Source of the DNA: Deefgea piscis
GTDB taxonomy: Bacteria > Pseudomonadota > Gammaproteobacteria > Burkholderiales > Chitinibacteraceae
DNA: 64,000 nucleotides
Assembly (NCBI RefSeq): GCF_013284055.1
Contig: NZ_CP054143.1
Span: forward strand, 992,001-1,056,000
Direction of reading: 5' to 3'
How positions within the stretch are numbered: the first letter of the stretch is position 1; each line of letters opens with the position of its first letter. The translations under genes were made by a program, and so were the position numbers. The notes beneath the pieces were generated by a model. It did no database searches. It was not told the origin of the DNA and saw only the letters and a program-made list of their open reading frames with translations. Of this stretch, positions 48,451-58,009 are shown piece after piece.

Positions 48451-49417
48451 TTTCATAAACCTCAAAAAATCTTTTAACCAACTTTGTTGCAGTTAAATAT
48501 TCAACAAAGAACTGATTTGAAGCAGTTTGATATTCTCTTGTTAAGCTTGGGCTTTTTGCCAATTCGAGCAATGCATCTAATGCGTTATTTTCATCAACAT
48601 AATAAAATGGTGGCAATACACTTGCATTTGAAACTGCGCTTAACATTGATTTAGATACATGATCAGCAGCATTAATAACTACATTACCCGCACACAAGCC
48701 CTCTAAACTCACTTGATGATATGCACCTGTAACAATTTCATCAATTGAGGCATGACAAGTTCGACGCAAATCTAATAAGCTTGATGGATGTAAAGGCTGT
48801 TCCAACTGAACTAAATCAATCAAATTGCATGCTTTTAATGCATTTAATGCGACATCTAATTTTTCACTGCATTTTGAATTCCACCGTCCACCTCGATTAT
48901 GCGATGGCGTAAACATAATTCTTAAAGGCTCGGTGTCTTTTCTTAAATTAATAGATGGCATATCCATCACTAAGTTTGGCACCAATGTGTAATCAGGATA
49001 TTGCCGTGGTTGATATTGAGCGACAGTCAATTTTTCAACAAAATCTACACCTTGAAATTCACTACGATCAAGATATAAAGGTCCTTCCCTTTTTGGTGAA
49101 TGCACTTGGTATATACATTTTGCTGTTGGTGCAAATTTCTGTATTAGTTCGCACAATGAATTATCAATTTCATTATGAACATGAATAATATCTGCTGACT
49201 TTAATTTTCCATTAAAATAATCAATTACCGATGAAGATGCATTATTAATAACAATCGTGTTATCAATAAATTTACCAAACAACCCACCCTTATCAGGGTA
49301 ATCTGAAAGACAAAAAGATGTTGACTTACCACCTGCTAAATTAATTGCTTTAGATACTTTACCCGGCGCACCAACCAATGGTGTTCGTGCCAAATGAACT
49401 ACATTAAAATCTAACAT
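48434..49417 (-). CDS. Glycosyltransferase-like protein, GT4-type fold
   Basis: 327 residues. The N-terminal part has VVHLARTPLVGAPGKVSKAINL and IIHVHNE, as in the acceptor domain of GT-B enzymes. The C-terminal part has MFTPSHNRGGRWNSK and DEIVTGAYHQVSLEGLCAGNVVI, resembling the ExxxxxxE sugar-nucleotide region (here SLEGLCAG). It is probably a capsule glycosyltransferase of unknown specificity. The ATG at 49417 is preceded by GGAG at nine bases and lies inside the 3' end of the next gene (14-base overlap). Confidence 0.72.
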   Translation of the reverse strand: MLDFNVVHLARTPLVGAPGKVSKAINLAGGKSTSFCLSDYPDKGGLFGKFIDNTIVINNASSSVIDYFNGKLKSADIIHVHNEIDNSLCELIQKFAPTAKCIYQVHSPKREGPLYLDRSEFQGVDFVEKLTVAQYQPRQYPDYTLVPNLVMDMPSINLRKDTEPLRIMFTPSHNRGGRWNSKCSEKLDVALNALKACNLIDLVQLEQPLHPSSLLDLRRTCHASIDEIVTGAYHQVSLEGLCAGNVVINAADHVSKSMLSAVSNASVLPPFYYVDENNALDALLELAKSPSLTREYQTASNQFFVEYLTATKLVKRFFEVYENALKN

Positions 49418-51539
49418 CGATTCGCACTCCATTCATTAATGCTTTTTCAATAAACAAGATCATCGATGCTTGATCTGGTGCTTTTAAAAAATCAACGTAA
49501 GTACAAAATATGGATTCAGCAACATAAAGATTACTCATGTTTTTTACTAAGAACTCACAATATTCTTTAAAATTACGACCATTCCAAACTTCATTATTTA
49601 CATATGCAATAATGCCGACTCCAGATTTGGCATCAATCAATTCTGGCTTGTACATTTCCTTTCCAAATACCGGAACAAAAACATCAATATCTCTAGGGCC
49701 TAAGTCTTGAATAAATTTACGAATTGCAATAGAAACACTAGATCCATCAGACTCAATCATTTTAGTTATATACTTTATTCTATTCTCACACTCACCAGCT
49801 AATACAATTAGCCCATCAATGAGAATATCAGCTAATCTATCTTCAATTTTGACTAGTTCATCTTGAGTAACAATCAAAATAACTTTCAATGAATCAGATG
49901 CAGATCTGATTGCAGCAAGATGCTCTAACATTGGACCAAAAATAAAAACAAAACTAACTTTATTTAATTTATTTTTTTGTGCCAAATTAATTTTATTTAA
50001 CAGCTGAAGTTGATCTTCATTTTCACCGCCAGTTAATCGATAATAAAGAAGCTCTTTTTGTCTTAAGGGTAAAAAGTCTTTATGCTGCCAACACTGTGTC
50101 AATATATCTTCTGCATTTTTTAAATATGCATCAGAAAACAAAAACATTGCTCTCCATTTTTCATTCGAGCTGGGTATTTCACCGAAATCAATCGACTTCT
50201 TAAAATCTACAACAGATTTTATGTTAAAAACATTAGCTACTGTCGTAGTTTTTACTAGAGTAGGTGTTGAATTATTCGTTATAATTTTTTCTTTAATTTC
50301 AACTTTACTTTCAACCACTGTATCTTTTTTTTGCTCTACTTCATCTACTGCATCTTTTTTTATTTTTTCATCTACAACTGGTGATAAAACATCAGATTTT
50401 GGTTTAAACAAAAAAGATAAAAAATTCAAATATTTTGAATCTGCGAAGTATCGATATGGATCTCTCATTAGCTTCCTAATTAGTCTACTGGTTTTACTAT
50501 GAACAGGCATAAGATATTTTCCTTCAGGAGGTATAGGTAAAATATTTTTATCTGGAATGAAATTTAATACAGGCTTATCACTTAATAGCCCTGCTACTCC
50601 AACAACATAAAGATCATTAAGAATAGAAATAATATTTTTTCTATCCTCACAGTCAACTTTCTCAGTTTGCAATAATCTATTTATCTCTTTGTTGAATTGA
50701 TCAACTTCCCAAGCTTTGACATTGCAATACATACTCTTTGGTAACCACTCTGCAATTCCCAAATGACTCCAGCCAATTACACTTGCTCCATTTGCTATTG
50801 CTTCAATCGCTACCATTGAATAAGTTTCAAACAAACTAGGTAAAATTAATATGTCACCAACACCAATATTTTTAGCAATCTGTTTTTTAGTACCAAATCT
50901 AAATGACCAATTATTTTTTTTATTTTTCAAATAAAAAACAAACAAACTAAAATCACCCAACAACCTTACGCCAGATTGTTTTGTTATCTCAGGTAAAAAA
51001 TTTAATCCTTTTAAAGCTTCACCACGACCTAGAAATACAACTTTTCCAGATCCTTTTTTCACCAAAAAATTAGGTGTTGGGTTTGGAAATACAGCTCCGT
51101 TAATCTTGCATCCAAATAGCTCCATAGATTTAAATGTTGCTGCAGATGGTGCACTAACGTATTTAGCTCTATTTATTTCATTAATTTCTAAATCAAACTC
51201 TACTTCATCATGCTTTAATTGTTGATAATACCTACCTACTGATTTACTACCATGCAATCGAATATGAATGATTTCACTTGGCAAATACATTGATGCACAC
51301 AATGTCTCTGGCACTTCAACTAAACTTATCAACTGATAGTTTTCTTTTACATATTCAGCCAAGCGAACTCTAAATACAGCTAATGTTTCACTCTCGCGCT
51401 TGCAAAATGCAATTGCATTAATTCCAAACTCTTTTAGTTTTTCAATAGCAATACGTGTATATGCACTAACTCCATTATTTGCAGAATCAAATGGATCAAC
51501 TATTAGATATATTTTTTTATTTACTTCTATCCTATCCAT
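49404..51539 (-). CDS. Large two-part glycosyltransferase
   Basis: 711 residues. Residues 1-320 form a GT4-like GT-B fold (NNGVSAYTRIAIEKLKEFG, VVFLGRGEALKGLNFLPEI, ILPSLFETYSMVAIEAIANG). A Lys/Glu/Val-rich linker at about 385-440 (VEQKKDTVVESKVEIKEK) leads to a C-terminal domain (about 450-711) that I do not recognise. It could be a second transferase or a modifying enzyme. The gene is very AT-rich. It is the first variable gene after kpsD, six bases from it, and so is probably expressed from the kps promoter. Confidence 0.75.
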   Translation of the reverse strand: MDRIEVNKKIYLIVDPFDSANNGVSAYTRIAIEKLKEFGINAIAFCKRESETLAVFRVRLAEYVKENYQLISLVEVPETLCASMYLPSEIIHIRLHGSKSVGRYYQQLKHDEVEFDLEINEINRAKYVSAPSAATFKSMELFGCKINGAVFPNPTPNFLVKKGSGKVVFLGRGEALKGLNFLPEITKQSGVRLLGDFSLFVFYLKNKKNNWSFRFGTKKQIAKNIGVGDILILPSLFETYSMVAIEAIANGASVIGWSHLGIAEWLPKSMYCNVKAWEVDQFNKEINRLLQTEKVDCEDRKNIISILNDLYVVGVAGLLSDKPVLNFIPDKNILPIPPEGKYLMPVHSKTSRLIRKLMRDPYRYFADSKYLNFLSFLFKPKSDVLSPVVDEKIKKDAVDEVEQKKDTVVESKVEIKEKIITNNSTPTLVKTTTVANVFNIKSVVDFKKSIDFGEIPSSNEKWRAMFLFSDAYLKNAEDILTQCWQHKDFLPLRQKELLYYRLTGGENEDQLQLLNKINLAQKNKLNKVSFVFIFGPMLEHLAAIRSASDSLKVILIVTQDELVKIEDRLADILIDGLIVLAGECENRIKYITKMIESDGSSVSIAIRKFIQDLGPRDIDVFVPVFGKEMYKPELIDAKSGVGIIAYVNNEVWNGRNFKEYCEFLVKNMSNLYVAESIFCTYVDFLKAPDQASMILFIEKALMNGVRIDVRF

Positions 51540-51545
51540 TGAAGG

Positions 51546-53240
51546 TCAAAGCCCCAATACAACTGCAGCAGCCACCGCAATTTGATACACAATTTGCGTC
51601 ATATCTTTTACGATTTGGCGGGTTTTTACGTCGATTTTGGGTAATACCAATACTTTATCGCCTTGCGCTACATGATCTTTGACTCGGCTATCGGTAAAGC
51701 GACCATCTTGGTGGGCGATAATCACGCGTGAATTATCGGCGTTTTGTGTATAGCCACCGGCGCTTTGAATATAATCATCTAGCTTCATGCTTTGATCAAA
51801 AGCGATGGCATTGGGGAATAACACTTCGCCGCTAATTAATACCAATCCATCTTTAATTGGGATGCGAATTAAATCGCCGTTTTCGAGTAATAGATTATTG
51901 CGCTGCGCTGAATTGGCGATAATGACTTGCCCGCTCGGCTGTATGCTTTTGGCGCGATCAATCCATTGCAAAATCAATTGCGCTTCTTCGCTACGTAGCC
52001 GCGCTTCATCGCTGGTGCCAGATCGGGCGGTGAGCACGCTGGCTTCTAGGCTTTTAAGCGCTACGGCGAGCATTTCTTTTTGCTGCTCTTTAATACTATT
52101 GCGAAATAGCTGCGGGCTATTGGCGGCGGCATTAGGGGTATATTGAATTTGCTCAAGTAAATCGCCGACTTTAGCGCCATACGGCAGCACGTATTCTTGG
52201 GCGCTCAAGTGCTCGCCTTCAACACGCACCGTGATCGATCCAGGTTTTTTGTCGGCGGTGTATTCAATGGCGTCGCCGTTATTGAGCTGCACCTCGGCCG
52301 CTTGCGCTAGCGAGTAGTAATCAATATTTTTTTTCTCGCCCGAATGCCGGGTAATCCGCACATGCGTTGCCGCTACTTGCGGCGCGGCCAAGGCCGCTAG
52401 CGCGGCTACGCTGATTTGCGGCTGACTAAATTCAAAGGTTTTGTTATTACTCGCTAGCCCGCTTACCGTGATGGTGTTTTGCCGCTGCGGAATAAAAATC
52501 ACATCGCCTTCGCTCAGTTGGGTGAGCTGTAATTTACCTTTCAGCAAAAAGTCATACAGATTCACCGTGGCGCGGATTTCATTACCGCGCTTAACTTGCA
52601 CAGCCAAAAAGCTGCCGCGCTCGGTATCAATGCCACCAGCTTGGTCGAGGTAATACAGCAGGCTGTCCATCGATGTGCCGCTATACATGCCGGGCTTTTT
52701 AACATTACCGCCTACAAACACCCGCACTGGCTGCGCTGCGGCTAGGCTGGCGTAATTAAATACATTGGCGCGATACACTTTTTTGATCGCTTGATCGATG
52801 ATTTTTTGTAAGTCTTGGTTGCGCACGCCGCGCACTGGTATTGGCCCTACATTGGGCAAAAACAAATTGCCTTGCGGGTCGACCACTAATTCGGTGGCGA
52901 TTTCTACGCCGCCCCACATCACCAGCTGGATATGGTCGCCCGAATTAATCACATAGTCGGGGCTAAATTGGCCTGCGCCATTTTTTGCAAAATTACCTTG
53001 GAATAAATTACCGCCAAATACATTGTTGGTGGTTGGCAGTTGGCTTTCTTCAATCAATCGCGCCGAGTCGGCGTAGCTTTTTTCTGCCGCAGGAATAACT
53101 GGTGCAGCTTTGGGCTTGCTGCTTAAGCTTTTCTCAGTGGTACTAGCAAGGGTAATCGGGTCTACGCTGCCTAGCGCTTGAGCTAACGGCGTAAGCGCCA
53201 ACGGTAGTAAGCCAATCAATATTAATTTACGAAACAACAT
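51546..53240 (-). CDS. kpsD: Capsule export outer-membrane/periplasmic protein KpsD (OPX)
   Basis: 564 residues with a signal peptide (MLFRKLILIGLLPLALTPLAQA). A polysaccharide export domain (PDYVINSGDHIQLVMWGG, then the DPQGNLFLPNVGPIPVRG segment) is followed by SLBB-type domains (RVFVGGNVKKPGMYSG and LISGEVLFPNAIAFD). It bridges KpsE and the outer membrane and lets the polysaccharide leave the cell. It starts five bases after the kpsE stop. Confidence 0.94.
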   Translation of the reverse strand: MLFRKLILIGLLPLALTPLAQALGSVDPITLASTTEKSLSSKPKAAPVIPAAEKSYADSARLIEESQLPTTNNVFGGNLFQGNFAKNGAGQFSPDYVINSGDHIQLVMWGGVEIATELVVDPQGNLFLPNVGPIPVRGVRNQDLQKIIDQAIKKVYRANVFNYASLAAAQPVRVFVGGNVKKPGMYSGTSMDSLLYYLDQAGGIDTERGSFLAVQVKRGNEIRATVNLYDFLLKGKLQLTQLSEGDVIFIPQRQNTITVSGLASNNKTFEFSQPQISVAALAALAAPQVAATHVRITRHSGEKKNIDYYSLAQAAEVQLNNGDAIEYTADKKPGSITVRVEGEHLSAQEYVLPYGAKVGDLLEQIQYTPNAAANSPQLFRNSIKEQQKEMLAVALKSLEASVLTARSGTSDEARLRSEEAQLILQWIDRAKSIQPSGQVIIANSAQRNNLLLENGDLIRIPIKDGLVLISGEVLFPNAIAFDQSMKLDDYIQSAGGYTQNADNSRVIIAHQDGRFTDSRVKDHVAQGDKVLVLPKIDVKTRQIVKDMTQIVYQIAVAAAVVLGL

Positions 53241-53245
53241 AACGC

Positions 53246-54403
53246 TTAATCCTTGTGGTCGCGAATAATCGCAACGATTAATTGCACAATACCGGCCACC
53301 ATAAGTGCAATTAAAATAAATACGATGGTGTTATAAATGCGCCGTGGTTCTAGCGGGTATTCTGGCAATGATGCCGACTGAAACACGGTGATTTTTTTAA
53401 TATTGCGCGCGGCCTCTATTCGGCCTTTTTCTAGTGCCACCAAAGCAGTGCGATACACTTGCTCGGCCAATTTGGCTTGGCCCTCTAATAATTTGTAATC
53501 TAATACCGTTTTATTTAGCGCCGTGCCGGCCGTTGAGGTGAGCTTGGCTTTTTCAGAATTAATTTGTTGCTCTACCGCGCTAATTTGCGCGTCGGTTTCT
53601 ACCACCGTCGGTGCATCGGCATTGAGGTAGGCCAGCATGGCGGTTTTTTTAGTTTTTAATTCCGCCAAGCGCCCTTCTAGCGTGGTCACAATTCCTGCGG
53701 CAGTTTCGGCAGAGTATTGCGGCGAAACCAGTTTGTTTTTATTTTGAAAAGCAATTAATTTACTTTCTTCGGCCAGCATGCGGCTATTGAGTAGCAATAC
53801 TTGTTTTTCTAAAAATCCCACTTGGTCGCGCGCGAGGTTTTGGCCGATTTGGTTCATAAATACTTCGCCATTAGCAATCATGGCCGCGACAATGGCTTGC
53901 GCCATTTTTGGCTCAAACGCTACTGCTTTAATCATTAATACGCCAGCATAATCGTCGTATTCAACGCTAACGCGGCTTAAAAAATATTTATGAAACGATT
54001 CTTGCTCGGCTTGGCTATCCCACATCCGGCTGATAATGTCGTTATTCGCATCGCTATAATGCTTGCGCAATTGCAATTGCTTATCTAGCAATCTAAGCAT
54101 ATCTAGCGACAATAAATATTCGCGCAATTGCAATTGGTCGGTACGACCACCGCTATTTACCCCCGACAAAATCGAGCCAAAATCCATCGCTTGCGAGCTG
54201 GCAAAATCAGTTCGCTGCACTATCACATGTGCAGTTGATACATAGCGATGTGATGCCAATAGACCCCAATACATTGCCGCGCCAAGGCAGCAAATAAATG
54301 CAATCGTAAAAACCTTATATTTCGCTAAAAACAACCCTATATTGCGCACTTGCTGATTCGCTAATAATTTAAATGGCTTAGCGGGGCCGGTTATTGCATT
54401 CAT
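53246..54403 (-). CDS. kpsE: Capsule export inner-membrane protein KpsE (PCP family)
   Basis: 385 residues. A transmembrane helix near the N-terminus (about 27-48) and one at the C-terminus (about 355-378) enclose a long periplasmic, partly coiled-coil domain, the layout of KpsE/BexC-type co-polymerases. ASLPEYPLEPRRIYN before the last helix is typical. It connects the KpsMT transporter with KpsD. The start overlaps the kpsT stop (ATGA). Confidence 0.94.
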   Translation of the reverse strand: MNAITGPAKPFKLLANQQVRNIGLFLAKYKVFTIAFICCLGAAMYWGLLASHRYVSTAHVIVQRTDFASSQAMDFGSILSGVNSGGRTDQLQLREYLLSLDMLRLLDKQLQLRKHYSDANNDIISRMWDSQAEQESFHKYFLSRVSVEYDDYAGVLMIKAVAFEPKMAQAIVAAMIANGEVFMNQIGQNLARDQVGFLEKQVLLLNSRMLAEESKLIAFQNKNKLVSPQYSAETAAGIVTTLEGRLAELKTKKTAMLAYLNADAPTVVETDAQISAVEQQINSEKAKLTSTAGTALNKTVLDYKLLEGQAKLAEQVYRTALVALEKGRIEAARNIKKITVFQSASLPEYPLEPRRIYNTIVFILIALMVAGIVQLIVAIIRDHKD

Positions 54404-55065
54404 TTCTTAATGCTATCCCTATAATTTTTAATGGCGTCTTCTACATCATCAAACCAAAATGCTTCGCCTTGATGCAGCCAAATCCCTGCTTGGCAAAATT
54501 GCCTCAGCGTGCCTTCACCGTGCGATACCATAATGATGCCGGCATGGTCGGATAATTTTTTAAACGCTGCTGCGGCCTTGTCTTTAAATGCCGCATCACC
54601 TACGGCGGTAATCTCATCAGATAAATACACATCAAAATCAAAAGCTAAAGACATACCAAATAACAGCCTAGATTTCATCCCTGTTGAATAGCTTTTAACC
54701 GGCTGATCAAAGGCTTCGCCAATCTCGGCAAAGTCTTGAATAAAGGCAATTCGATTGGCGATTTCGCTCTCTTGGCCGTGGATACGGCAAATAAACTTAG
54801 CGTTTTGCCGCCCCGTTAAAGACCCCTGCAAACCACCACCAAACCCCAGCGGCCAAGACACACTACAATCGCGTCGCACCTGCCCTTTAGTCGCCTGATC
54901 CACGCCGCCAATAATTCGCAATAGCGTTGATTTACCCGCGCCATTGGCACCAATTAATCCCACATTGGTTTTGGGCGGGATAACAAAATTAACGCCTTTT
55001 AATACCCATTTACCAAAGCCATGGTCGGTTTGATAGCGCTTGTGTACGTTCTCTACGCTAATCAT
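54400..55065 (-). CDS. kpsT: Capsule export ATPase KpsT
   Basis: 221-residue ABC ATPase. Walker A is GANGAGKSTLLRI, the signature-like region is KSYSTGMKSRLLFGMSLAFD and Walker B is VYLSDEITAVGD, the form seen in capsule and O-antigen exporters. It drives export of the lipid-linked capsule with KpsM. The start overlaps the kpsM stop by four bases. Confidence 0.95.
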   Translation of the reverse strand: MISVENVHKRYQTDHGFGKWVLKGVNFVIPPKTNVGLIGANGAGKSTLLRIIGGVDQATKGQVRRDCSVSWPLGFGGGLQGSLTGRQNAKFICRIHGQESEIANRIAFIQDFAEIGEAFDQPVKSYSTGMKSRLLFGMSLAFDFDVYLSDEITAVGDAAFKDKAAAAFKKLSDHAGIIMVSHGEGTLRQFCQAGIWLHQGEAFWFDDVEDAIKNYRDSIKK

Positions 55066-55838
55066 GCGGTCATTAGCCTTTGCGAATATCGTGAATGCAA
55101 AATCAAACCAAAAAAGATAAACACCAAGGCAAAAACAAATAAATACCCTAGATTAATCTCAGGCAAAGGCCGATAAAATGGGAAAAATCCTTGCCGGATT
55201 GACTCAATACCATGCACCAAAGGGTTGTATAACAGATAGCCTCGATAAGGCTCTGGGATTACGGAGACTGGATACATAACAGCCGATAAGAAGTATAACG
55301 GCCTCATTAATAAATCAATGACATTTGAAATATTAGGGGTCAATTCATTCGCAACAGAAAGCAATAAGCCAAGCCCCAATCCTGTTAACCACATCACAAA
55401 GATTGCTAACATAAACTGCAATGGGTAAGCCGGTAATACATTAAAACCAAATAGCGCCAGCCCAGCAAACAGCAGCACCACCGACAGCATAAAAATAAAG
55501 CACTCAACCAAGGCGCGCGCAAAAATCGTATCGACTGCCTTGACTTGCCGATAAGAAAACAAGGCTAAATTGCTCGAGATTGCGCCTTTACACATCGAAT
55601 ACACCCGGCTAAACATAAAATAGCCGACCAAACCCGTTGCGATAAATAAAACCGGCTCTGCCCCCGGAATAGCACGTTTTAAAAAAACGCCCATAATCAA
55701 AATAAACAACAATAAATGGGAGATAGGCTCAACCATTAACCACAACCAAGCGATACGACCGCCCGAGATACGAGTCACCGCCTCACGCAAAAACAAAGCC
55801 CTAATTACTGAATATTGAATTTCTAAACTGCTACGCAT
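55062..55838 (-). CDS. kpsM: Capsule export permease KpsM
   Basis: 258-residue ABC-2 type permease, exactly the usual KpsM length, with six helices. Conserved stretches include LFLREAVTRISGGRIAWLW, MYPVSVIPEPYRGYLLYNP and GIESIRQGFFP. The ATG at 55838 was chosen on length; a TTG frame 16 codons earlier lacks support. It is the first gene of the minus-strand capsule operon, so the promoter should lie in the AT-rich region 55839-56581. Confidence 0.94.
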   Translation of the reverse strand: MRSSLEIQYSVIRALFLREAVTRISGGRIAWLWLMVEPISHLLLFILIMGVFLKRAIPGAEPVLFIATGLVGYFMFSRVYSMCKGAISSNLALFSYRQVKAVDTIFARALVECFIFMLSVVLLFAGLALFGFNVLPAYPLQFMLAIFVMWLTGLGLGLLLSVANELTPNISNVIDLLMRPLYFLSAVMYPVSVIPEPYRGYLLYNPLVHGIESIRQGFFPFYRPLPEINLGYLFVFALVFIFFGLILHSRYSQRLMTA

Positions 55839-56581
55839 TATTAAATTAAAACCTTGATTCAATATCAATTGCAATTCGCCAGGCAAAGCGAATTCCGCGC
55901 TATTAATTCAAATGAATCAATACCGTTTTTTAGATTGTTTCAGATATATTATCTCGATTCGATCCGATATGGATGAAAGTCCCTAGCACACAATTCTTAC
56001 AACACACTACTCTACAAACTAAAATTTCAATTAAATGATCGATATTTAGACTATATAATTAATTAATTAAATTCTTTCTCTTGAGTTTTTGCATTATTTT
56101 CTTGATTTTCATTTTCTTGTTTTACCTTTAATTTTTACTACCACTTAAAAAACACAAGGCCAAATAAAAAAAATTTTCCTAGCAAAAACAAAATCTTAAA
56201 TCAAATGCTAATATCACCCTCCTTGATACCACCTCTACGTCAGTAAAACCGTAAGTATTAGCACAATCTAATCAACAAAATGCTTACAAAAATTCCGGCA
56301 AAACCATGACGAAAACCTTTTCCAGCATGAAAATACATTGTCATTTTTGCAACACTCCTGTCTTATTACGTATCTAATCTAATACCAATCTTGCTTTTGT
56401 CGTTATCTGACCTATATGTCACTGCGAATCTCAAACCCTCCGCACTTAACCAAGCTCCTAAACAAATAAAAACGCACCTAGAAAGCAAAGCGTAAATATG
56501 CACAGATACATAACTACAGCAAGTGACAGTATTGAGCTTATCTACTAGCATAAAGCCACCTATCTCAGGCGAAAAAGCAAT
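55839..56581. other. AT-rich divergent control region upstream of kpsM
   Basis: 743 bases between kpsM and the efflux operon, much richer in A and T than the flanks. Around 56055-56075 lies an alternating ATTAATTAATTAA stretch. No RfaH ops element (GGCGGTAG or its complement) was found by eye. A minus-strand frame at 56366-56611 has no homology or ribosome binding site and is not called. The composition suggests a silencing or long-leader region; no boxes are assigned. Confidence 0.5.
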
Positions 56582-58009
56582 ATGGTGACCTTGATCCAAC
56601 CCCTGATCCAACGTTTACCGCAGGCTGGTTTGTGTACTTTATTACTGGCTTTATTAACTGCTTGCGCAGCCCCTTCTCCACCGATGCCGCCAATGCTGAC
56701 AGCGAGTCAGCTTTCTTTAAGCACTTTGCCCCAATCGCCTGATTTTGCCCGTGGTGCGTGGTGGCGGGCTTTGCGTGATCCGGTACTGGATCAATTGCTT
56801 GAACACGCCTTGGTGGCCAATCCCAAACTCACTCTAGCGGCGGCCAAAGTAGCGGCAGCACAAGCGAACGAGGCGATTGCGGCCAGCGGTAGCGGGCCAA
56901 CGGTGAATGCGCAGGCGTCTTTTAATCGCCAACGCTATAGCGCTGATGGTTTGATTCCGCCGCCGATTGCCGGGACTTGGCAAAATTATTCGCAAATCGG
57001 CGCTAGCCTCAATTACAGCTTTGATTTGTGGGGCAAGATTCGTGAGCGCGTCGCCGCTGCCGCTGGTGCCAGCCGCGCTGCCGAGCTAGAGCAAGCTAGC
57101 GCGCAGCAATGGTTGGCCGCCGAGGTGGTAACGCAATATTTAGTTTGGCGCGCCGCGCAGCAAGAAATCATGTTGCAGCAAGCAGCACTGCTCGCCAGCG
57201 AGCAGTTAGCGCAAAAAAGTAAAACCCTAAAACGCGCCGGTTTAGTCAGCCGCGACGCGCAAAATGAACAAACCCTACTCCTGGCCGAGGCGCGCACCGC
57301 GCTGATTGCGGCGCAACTGGCCAGCAGTAACGCACAAGCGGCATTGGCGGCGCTCACGCTCACTCGCCAAGCTGATTTGGCGGCGCAAGCCCCGCGCGCT
57401 TTGCCGGCGTGGCCGATTAATACGAACGATTTGCGGCTCAATCAATTGGCGCAGCGCCCTGAGTTACTCGCAGCCAAATATCAAGTGGAGAGCGCTGCGG
57501 CTTTAGTTCGCGCGGCACAGGCGGATTTTTATCCGGATATTTCTTTATCGGCACTCATTGGTTTGTCGTCTTTATCCACCGCCACCTTGTTTGATTCAGC
57601 ATCGCGCCGCTTAGGCGTAACGCCAGCCATTAGCTTGCCAATCTTTGAGGCCGGCGCTTTACAGGGGGCGCTGGATTTGCAGCATGCCCATTACGCATCG
57701 GCGATTGCGATTTATAACCAAACCTTGCTCGATATCGCCAATGACAGCGCCAGCAGTTTGGCGCGCCAACAGGCGGCGCTCAAAATCGAAACCGAGGCCA
57801 AACTCAGCGAAACGGCGGCCGAACAATTGGCCAATAGCGCCCGCTTGCGCCAACGCGCCGGTTTGTCGCCAGCGAGTGACACCTTGCAATCGCATTTGTC
57901 GCACGTGAATTCGCGTTTATCTTTATTACAGGCGCAACGCGACCGCCTGATTGCCCAAACCAGCCTGATCCGCGCCATGGGCGCAACTGACTCGAAGGAA
58001 ACCCCATGA
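56582..58009 (+). CDS. Outer membrane efflux lipoprotein (NodT/OprM family)
   Basis: 475 residues. A lipoprotein signal with lipobox LLTAC near residue 28 is followed by two outer membrane efflux (TolC-type) repeats. ARGAWWRALRDPVLDQLLEHAL and YSFDLWGKIRERVAAAAGA are typical NodT features. It forms the outer membrane exit duct for the EmrAB pump encoded next. The TGA overlaps the emrA ATG. Confidence 0.92.
   Translation: MVTLIQPLIQRLPQAGLCTLLLALLTACAAPSPPMPPMLTASQLSLSTLPQSPDFARGAWWRALRDPVLDQLLEHALVANPKLTLAAAKVAAAQANEAIAASGSGPTVNAQASFNRQRYSADGLIPPPIAGTWQNYSQIGASLNYSFDLWGKIRERVAAAAGASRAAELEQASAQQWLAAEVVTQYLVWRAAQQEIMLQQAALLASEQLAQKSKTLKRAGLVSRDAQNEQTLLLAEARTALIAAQLASSNAQAALAALTLTRQADLAAQAPRALPAWPINTNDLRLNQLAQRPELLAAKYQVESAAALVRAAQADFYPDISLSALIGLSSLSTATLFDSASRRLGVTPAISLPIFEAGALQGALDLQHAHYASAIAIYNQTLLDIANDSASSLARQQAALKIETEAKLSETAAEQLANSARLRQRAGLSPASDTLQSHLSHVNSRLSLLQAQRDRLIAQTSLIRAMGATDSKETP

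Noticed and set aside
56366-56611. An 81-codon minus-strand frame in the kpsM upstream region
   Set aside because: It has no ribosome binding site and no recognisable domain, and it overlaps the start of the efflux lipoprotein gene.
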